A stretch of DNA of 5,140 nucleotides from JBGQAS01 sp964498605 (lineage in GTDB: Bacteria > Chloroflexota > Anaerolineae > Anaerolineales > Anaerolineaceae): the NCBI GenBank assembly GCA_964498605.1, contig CAZCHK010000104.1, positions 1 to 5,140 on the forward strand, given 5' to 3'. Positions within the stretch are counted from its first letter, which is position 1. The number at the start of each line of letters is the position of its first letter. Made by a program: the position numbers and the translations under genes. The notes below the pieces were generated by a model that worked only from the letters and a program-made list of their open reading frames with translations, ran no database searches and had not been told where the DNA came from. Positions 1 through 5,140 of the stretch are shown here, one piece after another.

Positions 1-806
1 CCTTTCTTCAAGCCGCGCACCTCGCCGACTTCCAGGCTCTGGATCGTCTCGCACAGGACGCGAGTGGGGGATTTGACCTGACCCGGGAACTGGTTGGCCG
101 TGCCGATGAAGGTGGCCACGAAGCGGGTCTGCGGGTCGCGGTAGATTTCCTCGGGAGTGCCGATCTGTTCGATGACCGCGTTGTTCATCACCACCACCTT
201 GTCGGAGATGGAGAGAGCCTCCTCCTGGTCGTGGGTGACATAGACGGTGGTGATGGCCAGCTGGGTCTGGATGCGGCGGATCTCACCGCGTAGCGCCACG
301 CGCACTTCAGCGTCCAGCGCTGAAAGCGGCTCGTCCAGCAGCAGCACGCGAGGACGCACCGCCAGGGCGCGGGCCAGGGCGATGCGCTGCTGCTGCCCGC
401 CGGAAAGCTGGTGCGGGAAGCGCCTGGCGGTGTCTGTCAGGCGCACCATCTCGAGCGCCTCGCTGACCATGCGGTTCAAATCAGGCTTGGAGGTCTTCTT
501 CATGCGCAGACCGAAGGCGATGTTCTCGCGAATGGTCATGTTGGGGAAGAGGGCGTAGGATTGGAAGACCATGCCGATGTCGCGGCGGTTGGGCGGAATG
601 GGGGTGATGTCCTGGCCGTCCAGGGTGATGCTGCCGGAATCGGGGTGTTCGAAACCGGCAATCATGCGCAGGGTGGTCGTCTTCCCGCATCCCGAAGGTC
701 CGAGAAAGGATACCAGGCTGCCCTTTTCGATATCCAGGCTAAAATCCTCCACGGCGGTCACCGCACCGAAGATCTTCTTAACATTGTGTAGTTCAAGATA
801 CGCCAT
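1..806 (-). CDS. ABC importer ATP-binding subunit, PotA/CysA/FbpC type (3' end outside window)
   Basis: This is the ATPase that powers the importer encoded just upstream; it acts on the cytoplasmic face of the membrane, docking on the EAA loops of the two permeases. I translated 268 codons from ATG at 806; no stop occurs before the window edge. Visible motifs: Walker A GPSGCGKTT (residues 36-44), Q-loop Q82 in MVFQSYALFPNMT, ABC signature LSGGQ (134-138), Walker B LLLDEP (155-160), D-loop SALD (162-165) and switch histidine H192 in VTHDQEEA. All catalytic residues are intact. The last residues (FIGTANQFPGQV onward) enter the C-terminal TOBE-like regulatory region, which lies mostly outside the window; relatives run to about 350 residues. 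A good ribosome site, AAGGA (813-817), sits 6 bases before the ATG, and the gene starts 15 bases after the permease 2 stop. The family is certain; the substrate cannot be read from this subunit. Confidence 0.95.
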   Translation of the reverse strand, partial: MAYLELHNVKKIFGAVTAVEDFSLDIEKGSLVSFLGPSGCGKTTTLRMIAGFEHPDSGSITLDGQDITPIPPNRRDIGMVFQSYALFPNMTIRENIAFGLRMKKTSKPDLNRMVSEALEMVRLTDTARRFPHQLSGGQQQRIALARALAVRPRVLLLDEPLSALDAEVRVALRGEIRRIQTQLAITTVYVTHDQEEALSISDKVVVMNNAVIEQIGTPEEIYRDPQTRFVATFIGTANQFPGQVKSPTRVLCETIQSLEVGEVRGLKK

Positions 807-821
807 GATGGATCCTTTTTC

Positions 822-1655
822 CTATCGTGATCGAATGACATCCCTGGCCGTCCCGCGGCCCCTGGAGCTGATCCACAGCAGAAGCATGGAGGCCAGCCAG
901 GCGATGCTGAAGGAGATGACCGAGAACGCTGCGGCGATGTTGCCGTTGATGCGGGTGTATTCCACCAGAAGCATGGGAAAGGTCTTGAAGCGGGCGCCAA
1001 CGATCAACTTGGCCAGGGTGAACTCAGCGAAGACGGTAGCGAACACCAGCAGGCTGCCGCTGAGCAAGCCGCTGAATATGTTCGGGATGATCACACGCAC
1101 CAGAACCTGGAAGGTGTTGGCGCCCAGGCTCTGACCGGCTTCGGTGAGGGTGTGGGCATCGATGGACTGGATGGCATTGGAGACCGGCCGGTACATGAAA
1201 GGCATGGAGTAGACCACAACCGCGCCGATAAGGAGCAGGGGTGAACGGGCGATGGGCGGGAAGTTGTATACCTGGATCATGGCCAGGGCCAGGACCACGG
1301 TCGGAATGCCGAAAGGCAGGATCATCAACACGTCCAGCAGTGGCTTGGCTTTGATCATGCGGGTCTGTACCCAGTACACGGTGGGCACCACGATGATGAG
1401 CTCGACCACGATGGCTGCCAGGGACAGGATGAATGAGTTGCGCAGGGACACGAGGAAGTAGGAGGCTTTGACCGCCTCGCCGTAAAATTTGAAAGTCAGA
1501 CCTTCCGGCAGGATGGTGCGATCCCAGCGGGTGGAGATGGAAAAGACATAGGTTGAGATGATCGGCAGCAGCATGTAGAAGAGGAAAAGGACGATCATCA
1601 GCACCTGGTAGAAATTCGGGCGAGCCCGGCGCTCTTTTTGTTCACTGCGCTTCAT
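822..1655 (-). CDS. ABC importer permease subunit 2 (PotC-like, BPD_transp_1 family)
   Basis: Inner-membrane channel subunit that pairs with the permease encoded just upstream. From ATG at 1655 the product is 277 residues with about six membrane spans (near 18-39, 74-95, 107-129, 139-157, 194-215, 241-262). The EAA loop that contacts the ATPase is at about 172-191, reading EAGQSLGANTFQ and ending in IIP. The LGA core is typical of polyamine, iron, phosphonate and sulfate permeases, whereas sugar permeases of the MalG type usually have DGA. Start choice: AGGAG (1663-1667) sits 7 bases before the ATG at 1655, an ideal spacing. A longer form from ATG at 1673 adds six residues, overlaps the upstream stop as ATGA and has only a weak AAGG; it remains possible through translational coupling. 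The basic N-terminus (KRSEQKERRAR) fits a cytoplasmic start. The subunit role is secure and the substrate unknown. Confidence 0.92.
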   Translation of the reverse strand: MKRSEQKERRARPNFYQVLMIVLFLFYMLLPIISTYVFSISTRWDRTILPEGLTFKFYGEAVKASYFLVSLRNSFILSLAAIVVELIIVVPTVYWVQTRMIKAKPLLDVLMILPFGIPTVVLALAMIQVYNFPPIARSPLLLIGAVVVYSMPFMYRPVSNAIQSIDAHTLTEAGQSLGANTFQVLVRVIIPNIFSGLLSGSLLVFATVFAEFTLAKLIVGARFKTFPMLLVEYTRINGNIAAAFSVISFSIAWLASMLLLWISSRGRGTARDVIRSR

Positions 1656-1662
1656 TCGTGGA

Positions 1663-1667
1663 CTCCT
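1663..1667 (-). promoter_or_regulatory. Ribosome binding site AGGAG deciding the permease 2 start
   Basis: On the minus strand AGGAG is followed by 7 bases and then ATG at 1655. It lies inside the first codons of the alternative longer form starting at 1673, so it favours the shorter protein. It sits just after the permease 1 stop codon (1670-1672), as expected for reinitiation within an operon. Confidence 0.6.
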
Positions 1668-1669
1668 CT

Positions 1670-2539
1670 TCATGACTGCCTTGACCAGCGCCTGGCCCGG
1701 GCGGTGGCCAGCTGGTAAACCAGGATGCTGAGGCTCATGATCAGGAGTGAGACGATGGCCATGGCCATGCCCACTCCCGGGTCGTGGCGCACCTCACCCG
1801 CGATCATGTAGCCGATCTGGAGAGTCACCAGCGAGAACTGGGACTCGACCAGGGTGTAGGCGGTGGCAAAGGCGCCGAAGGCGTTGGCAAACAGCAGGGT
1901 GACCCCGGCGATCAGAGAAGGCGCCAGGACCGGCAGACCGATGCGCCACCAGAACTGGAAGGCGCTGGCGCCCAGCGACTGGGAGGATTCCTTCCACTCC
2001 TTTTTCAGACCTTCGAAGGCGGGGATGATCAGCAGCACCATCAGGGGGATCTGGAAGTAGACATAGGCCATCACCAGCCCGGAAAACGAGTAGATGCTGA
2101 AGGTTGGGTAGAACTTCAGGCCGAAGTACTTCAGGAAGAGCTGGGTGATGACCCCGTTGAAACCCAGGATGATGACGAAGGCGAAGGCCAGGGGCGCGCC
2201 AGCAAAATTGGTGGTGACATCGGACAGGGTGATCAGGACCTCGCGCATGCGGTTGTTCGGCCAGCGGTAAATGGCGTAGCCGATCAGCGTTCCCAGCAGC
2301 GCCCCGATCAGGGCTGTCAATCCGGAAAGCTTGATGCTGTTGGCAAACGATTTGACATACAGGGGACGCACCAGGTCCTGATAGTGGGCGGCGGTGAGCT
2401 GCAGGCTGGCTTTGTCAACCAGACTGCCGCGCAGGAGCATGAGGATAGGAACAATCTCAAAGGCGAAGCAGAAGAGCAGAAAGGGCAGGATCCCGAGCCA
2501 GTCGATGCGTTTGGGCTTTCTGGGCAGCGTTTTGGGCAT
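1670..2539 (-). CDS. ABC importer permease subunit 1 (PotB-like, BPD_transp_1 family), first gene of the operon
   Basis: Inner-membrane channel subunit of the same importer. From ATG at 2539 the product is 289 residues, beginning MPKTLPRKPKRIDWLG, with about six membrane spans (near 14-36, 69-91, 108-127, 149-172, 205-225, 256-280). The EAA loop is at about 184-203 (ESSQSLGASAFQ ending in GLP), again with the LGA core seen in polyamine/iron/phosphonate-type permeases. Start choice: in-frame ATGs also exist at 2569 and 2560, but they lie upstream of or inside the TATAAT of a consensus promoter (2559-2564), so the transcript should begin after them. The ATG at 2539 has GGAG (2546-2549) 6 bases upstream. 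The gene ends overlapping or just ahead of permease 2. No binding-protein gene precedes it. The function class is firm; the substrate is not determined. Confidence 0.92.
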   Translation of the reverse strand: MPKTLPRKPKRIDWLGILPFLLFCFAFEIVPILMLLRGSLVDKASLQLTAAHYQDLVRPLYVKSFANSIKLSGLTALIGALLGTLIGYAIYRWPNNRMREVLITLSDVTTNFAGAPLAFAFVIILGFNGVITQLFLKYFGLKFYPTFSIYSFSGLVMAYVYFQIPLMVLLIIPAFEGLKKEWKESSQSLGASAFQFWWRIGLPVLAPSLIAGVTLLFANAFGAFATAYTLVESQFSLVTLQIGYMIAGEVRHDPGVGMAMAIVSLLIMSLSILVYQLATARARRWSRQS

Positions 2540-2558
2540 TTCCAACTCCGTTGCAGTC

Positions 2559-2586
2559 ATTATACGCATAATGTTTCGTTTGTCAA
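2559..2586 (-). promoter_or_regulatory. Consensus sigma-70-type promoter for the ABC importer operon
   Basis: On the minus strand TTGACA (2581-2586) is followed by a 16-base spacer and TATAAT (2559-2564): both hexamers match the housekeeping consensus exactly. Transcription should start near 2552, giving a leader of only about a dozen bases before the ATG at 2539, just enough for its GGAG. The promoter lies in a stretch of about 23% GC between GC-rich genes. Read directly from the sequence; activity is inferred. Confidence 0.8.
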
Positions 2587-2610
2587 TAATTATGTATTGT
2601 TATTGCTCAT

Positions 2611-2638
2611 TTGACATATAAAACAAAACATATATAAT
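2611..2638 (+). promoter_or_regulatory. Consensus sigma-70-type promoter for the GHMP kinase gene
   Basis: TTGACA (2611-2616), a 16-base spacer and TATAAT (2633-2638) match the housekeeping consensus exactly. The predicted transcription start is near 2645, leaving a leader of about 79 bases before the preferred kinase start at 2724. This promoter is back to back with that of the importer operon; only 24 bases (2587-2610) separate the two -35 elements, so one bound regulator could affect both. Confidence 0.8.
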
Positions 2639-2709
2639 CATAAAACATACACAAATAGGCAAGTTGAAAATACGGGTGATGGATCGGGATCAAGCTGGAA
2701 TGAATGCTC

Positions 2710-2714
2710 AGGAG
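2710..2714 (+). promoter_or_regulatory. Ribosome binding site AGGAG deciding the kinase start
   Basis: AGGAG lies 9 bases before ATG at 2724. The other in-frame starts (TTG at 2664, ATG at 2679 and 2700) lack a comparable site; the TTG has only AGG 4 bases upstream. This supports the 491-residue form over the 511-residue form. Confidence 0.6.
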
Positions 2715-2723
2715 AAGAAAACC

Positions 2724-4199
2724 ATGGGTGAATCGTTGAACAATATGCTCGACAACTATCCGGATGTGCAGGGTTTTCTGCGCCACATCCGCGAGGGAAG
2801 CCAGAGCCGCACCTTCTTCAGGCAGGGAGAGCCGCTGCTGCTCAACCGCACCCCCGGACGCTTGGACCTGATGGGCGGGAATGACGATTACACCGGCGGG
2901 ATGGTTTTCGAGTCCACGATCCGGGAGGCAACCATCGTGGCGGTGCAGCCCAGGCAGGACAAAAAAATCCGCTTCCTCAACCCGGCCGTGGCAGAGCTGG
3001 GCTGGCAGCACCTGGTGGAGTTCTCGCTGGATGACCTGGTAAGCGGCGGGGTGGTGAGGCCGCTGGCGGAGGTGCGAAGCTGGATCAACGCCGACCCGGC
3101 GCGCTCCTGGTGCGCCTACATCCTGGGCGATGTGTACTTCCTGGCGCAGCGCTTCTTTGAAAAGCTGGCGCATGGCTTTGACCTGTACCTGGAGTCGGAT
3201 GTACCGCTCGGCAAGGGGGTCAGCTCGTCGGCGGCACTCGAGGTCGCACCGATGAAGGCGATCGCGGAAATGTACGGAATCCAGGTTGGGGGGGTTGAAC
3301 TGGCCGCCTGGACCCAGTGGGTCGAGATTGCCCTGACCGAATCGGCCTGCGGGATCATGGACCAGGTGGCGGTCATCATGGGGGAGCAGGACGCCTTCGT
3401 GCCCATGCTGTGCCAGCCCAGCCAGGTCTATCCCCTGGCGCGCCTGCCGCAGAACCTGCGCATCTGGGGAGTAGATTCGGGCGTGCGCCACGCCGTATCG
3501 GGAAGCGAGTACGAGTCGGCTCGGGCCGCCACTTTCATGGGCTACCGCTACCTGTGCGACTGGGAGGGGCTGACGGTGCACCTGGATGAGAGCGGCGCGG
3601 TCAAGCGCTGGGTCGATCCGCGCTGGAACGGGTACCTGGCCAACCTCACCCCCTCGCTCTTCCGGGCGCGCTTTGAAGAGCGCCTGCCGGAGCAGATCAG
3701 CGGGGCGCAGTTCAGCTTGAAGTACGCGGATCACTATGACCCGTACACGAAAGTGCGCCCGGAACTGAACTATCCTGTCCGGGCTGCCGTGCGCTACGCG
3801 GTAGAGGAGAACTGGCGGGTGCAGACCTTTTACCAGATCATCTCGGCAGGTCGGCAGATCGACGCATCCGGCTGCGCGCTCCTGGGAGAACTGATGTACC
3901 TGGCCCACGAAGGCTACAGCCAGTGCGGACTGGGGTCAACCGCCACCGATAGGATCGTTGAGCTGGTGCGCCAGCAGAAAGGGCGGGGGCTGTTGGGAGC
4001 CAAGATCACCGGGGGTGGCGCGGGCGGGACGGTGGCCGTCCTGGGCAGGCAGACCCCCGAGGCGCAGCAGGCCTTCGAGCAGGTCGTCCGAGACTACAGG
4101 CAGTGGAGCGGGCGGGATCCCTACATCTTCACCGGCTCGTCGGCCGGATGCGACCGCTTCGGAGTCGTCCGGATTGACCAGGGTTCGACCCCGGTGTGA
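2724..4199 (+). CDS. GHMP-family sugar-1-kinase, L-arabinokinase/galactokinase-like
   Basis: A cytoplasmic ATP-dependent kinase predicted to phosphorylate the anomeric hydroxyl of a monosaccharide, giving a sugar 1-phosphate. The three GHMP motifs are present: N-terminal PGRLDLMGGNDDYTGG (residues 44-59), the phosphate-binding loop VPLGKGVSSSAALE (160-173) and the C-terminal GAKITGGGAGG (425-435). The probable catalytic aspartate is D213 in ACGIMDQ, and R46 matches the conserved arginine of galactokinases. Galactokinases usually read GEHxDY where this protein has GGNDDY; plant L-arabinokinase, as I recall it, reads GGIADY, and also shares the KGVSSSA loop, a DSGxRH segment (here 251-256) and a GSS-containing C-terminus. 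At 491 residues it is longer than typical galactokinases (about 380-400). I start at ATG 2724 because of its AGGAG. It is transcribed divergently from the importer operon. Arabinose is the best substrate guess, but galactose or another sugar is possible. Confidence 0.9.
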   Translation: MGESLNNMLDNYPDVQGFLRHIREGSQSRTFFRQGEPLLLNRTPGRLDLMGGNDDYTGGMVFESTIREATIVAVQPRQDKKIRFLNPAVAELGWQHLVEFSLDDLVSGGVVRPLAEVRSWINADPARSWCAYILGDVYFLAQRFFEKLAHGFDLYLESDVPLGKGVSSSAALEVAPMKAIAEMYGIQVGGVELAAWTQWVEIALTESACGIMDQVAVIMGEQDAFVPMLCQPSQVYPLARLPQNLRIWGVDSGVRHAVSGSEYESARAATFMGYRYLCDWEGLTVHLDESGAVKRWVDPRWNGYLANLTPSLFRARFEERLPEQISGAQFSLKYADHYDPYTKVRPELNYPVRAAVRYAVEENWRVQTFYQIISAGRQIDASGCALLGELMYLAHEGYSQCGLGSTATDRIVELVRQQKGRGLLGAKITGGGAGGTVAVLGRQTPEAQQAFEQVVRDYRQWSGRDPYIFTGSSAGCDRFGVVRIDQGSTPV

Positions 4200-4290
4200 G
4201 GCCATTGTGGCTGAAAGCACCTGTTCCTGCCTGTGGCAGTCGTACATGCACCCATTGATATTATCTGTATTATTCTGAAAGCCGCGAGGG

Positions 4291-4303
4291 TGTTTCCGAA
4301 ACA
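4291..4303. repeat. 13-base perfect palindrome TGTTTC-C-GAAACA
   Basis: The two 6-base arms are exact reverse complements around a single central C. With a one-base centre it cannot form a useful RNA hairpin, so a protein-binding site is the more natural reading. It is about 215 bases upstream of the lipoprotein start and about 90 bases after the kinase stop. Its function is unknown. Confidence 0.5.
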
Positions 4304-4329
4304 GCAGGATGTTCCCAGAGGATCCAGCG

Positions 4330-4345
4330 GCGCCGGGCCCGGTGC
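4330..4345. repeat. 16-base GC-rich near-palindrome
   Basis: GCGCCGGGCCCGGTGC is self-complementary except for one G/T pair at the third position from each end; its core CCGGGCCCGG is perfect. It has no loop bases and no following T-run, so it is not a standard terminator. It could be a chance product of GC-rich sequence. Confidence 0.45.
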
Positions 4346-4518
4346 AGAATGACACCGATGCCTTCTGGAGATGCTCTTAAATCTGACAATACCTATATCA
4401 CATGAATTTTGTAACAACCATCACTCTTCAAAGATAAAAGGCTGGGATAAAATCACCGGTACAAAGTTACAGCACCATCATCCAACAGGGGAACCCGACA
4501 TCATAGAAAAGGTGTAAC

Positions 4519-5140
4519 ATGAATAAAACCCCTCTTGCCCTTCTCAGCCTGCTCCTGGCAGGATCGATCGCTCTCTCCGCCTGCAGCAAGGCTCCCGAAT
4601 CCGTTCCTTCCTCCGACACGCCAGGCTCGCCTGGCACCGAAAATGAAGCCGCTCAGTCACAACCCACGCCGGAGCCCACCCCGCAACCTCTCCTGCCCTG
4701 CAACATCACCTTCGACAGCGACCGCGACGGCAACCTGGAAGTGTACGCCATGGATCCCGAAGGCGGCAGCCAGGTGAACCTCACCAGTAATCCCGCGGAC
4801 GACTTCGACCCGGTCTGGTCGCCCGACGGCGCCCGGATCGCCTTCGTGTCCAACCGTGAGACCGAAGAAGGCAGCGGTCTCAATATCTACGTGATGTCCG
4901 CCGATGGCAGCCAGGTGCGCCAGGTCTCCCACACCGGCGATGGTCGATACCCCGACTGGTCGCCTCAGGGAGATCGGATCGCCTTCAGCAGCGGAGGCGA
5001 TATCTACATCCTCAATCTGGATGATGGAAGCGAGGTCAACTTGACCAGCAGCCCCACGCGTGATCAGCAACCCAGATTTTCACCAGACGGCATGCGTATC
5101 GCCTGGCTGTCCGGTGAAGAATCCGACCGCCAGGTGTACA
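4519..5140 (+). CDS. Secreted lipoprotein with TolB/PD40-type beta-propeller repeats (3' end outside window)
   Basis: The window holds the first 207 codons. Residues 1-22 form a lipoprotein signal peptide: a Lys near the N-terminus, a Leu/Ala-rich core and the lipobox LSAC, with C22 as the lipid-modified cysteine. Residues 23-60 are a low-complexity Ser/Pro/Thr/Glu linker, including PTPEPTPQP. From about 61 on there are three WD40-like PD40 repeats, marked by DPVWSPDGARIAF (97-109), YPDWSPQGDRIAF (144-156) and QPRFSPDGMRIAW (184-196), each preceded by an I/V-Y strand (such as NLEVYAMD, LNIYVM, DIYIL). The protein should be anchored on the outer face of the membrane with the propeller exposed. 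Proteins of this make-up resemble TolB's propeller domain but are not TolB; the linker and lack of a TolB N-terminal domain argue against that name. AAGG (4509-4512) precedes the ATG by 6 bases. Its role, probably ligand or protein binding, is not known. Confidence 0.88.
   Translation, partial: MNKTPLALLSLLLAGSIALSACSKAPESVPSSDTPGSPGTENEAAQSQPTPEPTPQPLLPCNITFDSDRDGNLEVYAMDPEGGSQVNLTSNPADDFDPVWSPDGARIAFVSNRETEEGSGLNIYVMSADGSQVRQVSHTGDGRYPDWSPQGDRIAFSSGGDIYILNLDDGSEVNLTSSPTRDQQPRFSPDGMRIAWLSGEESDRQVY

Larger units (their letters stand above)
4200..4518. other. 319-base intergenic gap between the kinase and the lipoprotein
   Basis: I find no believable gene here. Two short hairpins follow the kinase stop: GCCA-TTG-TGGC (4201-4211) and CTGCC-TGT-GGCAG (4227-4239). 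Neither is followed by a T-run, so neither is a normal intrinsic terminator. Two palindromes at 4291-4303 and 4330-4345 are listed separately. The AT-richer part from about 4378 to 4460 should hold the lipoprotein promoter; the best candidate is TAAAAT (4448-4453) with a poor -35 TCTTCA (4425-4430) and a 17-base spacer, which I regard as weak. AAGG (4509-4512) lies 6 bases before the lipoprotein ATG. Confidence 0.6.

Noticed and set aside
571..1134. A 187-codon open frame on the plus strand across the ATPase and permease 2 junction
   Set aside because: It is antisense to two well-supported genes and shows no family features.
1784..2614. A 276-codon open frame on the plus strand opposite permease 1
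   Set aside because: The translation is a Gly/Gln/Asp-rich string without domain features, antisense to a permease with a clear EAA loop, and it runs through the divergent promoters.
2607..3908. A 433-codon open frame on the minus strand opposite the kinase
   Set aside because: It is antisense to a gene with clear GHMP motifs, its translation is rich in His, Arg, Gln and Ala with no recognisable domain, and its start lies inside the kinase; this is typical of GC-rich third-position bias.
4201..4239. Two small hairpins after the kinase stop as an intrinsic terminator
   Set aside because: Stems are only 4 and 5 base pairs and no T-run follows either one.
4384..4414. CTGACA (4384-4389) and TTGTAA (4409-4414) as -35 elements for the lipoprotein
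   Set aside because: Neither has an acceptable -10 hexamer at 16-18 bases; the best matches are ATTTTG-like or GATAAA.
3936..4417. Minus-strand frames covering the kinase end and the intergenic gap
   Set aside because: Most of their length is antisense to the kinase, and the part in the gap (4200-4417) shows no ribosome site or recognisable protein.
1..5140. tRNA or rRNA genes, CRISPR arrays, insertion sequences
   Set aside because: I saw no cloverleaf ends, no regularly spaced direct repeats, no transposase-like frame and no terminal inverted repeats.

Overview
The window suggests a GC-rich bacterium. The coding regions are visibly GC-rich, and the only strongly AT-rich stretch is the divergent promoter region at about 2560-2660, where I count 21 G/C in the 90 bases 2571-2660. 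The secreted lipoprotein with a Pro/Thr-rich linker before a TolB-type propeller, together with the plant-arabinokinase-like GHMP kinase, reminds me of Chloroflexota (Anaerolineae-like). That assignment is an impression, not something the sequence proves.

Layout. (1) Positions 1-2539, minus strand: an operon for a binding-protein-dependent ABC importer. It is read right to left as permease 1 (1670-2539), permease 2 (822-1655, or 1673 with a 4-base overlap) and an ATPase (806 to beyond position 1, cut by the window edge). Both permeases carry the LGA form of the EAA loop, and the ATPase is of the PotA/CysA/FbpC kind. The importer therefore looks like the polyamine/iron/phosphonate type rather than the MalFG sugar type. 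No substrate-binding protein gene is in view. (2) Positions 2540-2723: a divergent regulatory region with two back-to-back promoters, each with exact TTGACA and TATAAT hexamers and a 16-base spacer. The left one fixes the start of permease 1 at 2539, because the longer in-frame starts lie inside the promoter. (3) Positions 2724-4199, plus strand: a 491-residue GHMP-family sugar-1-kinase. It has all three family motifs, but its sugar-binding motif is changed from the galactokinase GEHxDY form to GGNDDY, closer to plant L-arabinokinase. (4) Positions 4200-4518: a 319-base non-coding gap with two short palindromes, no convincing intrinsic terminator and only a weak promoter candidate. (5) From 4519 to beyond the right edge: a lipoprotein with TolB/PD40 beta-propeller repeats.

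How the parts may work together: the shared, tightly packed promoter region makes co-regulation of the importer and the sugar kinase plausible. This could be a small uptake and phosphorylation locus, but the permease type argues against a standard pentose/hexose importer, so the substrate is open. The lipoprotein looks like an independent unit. I see no RNA genes, CRISPR arrays, insertion sequences or attachment sites.
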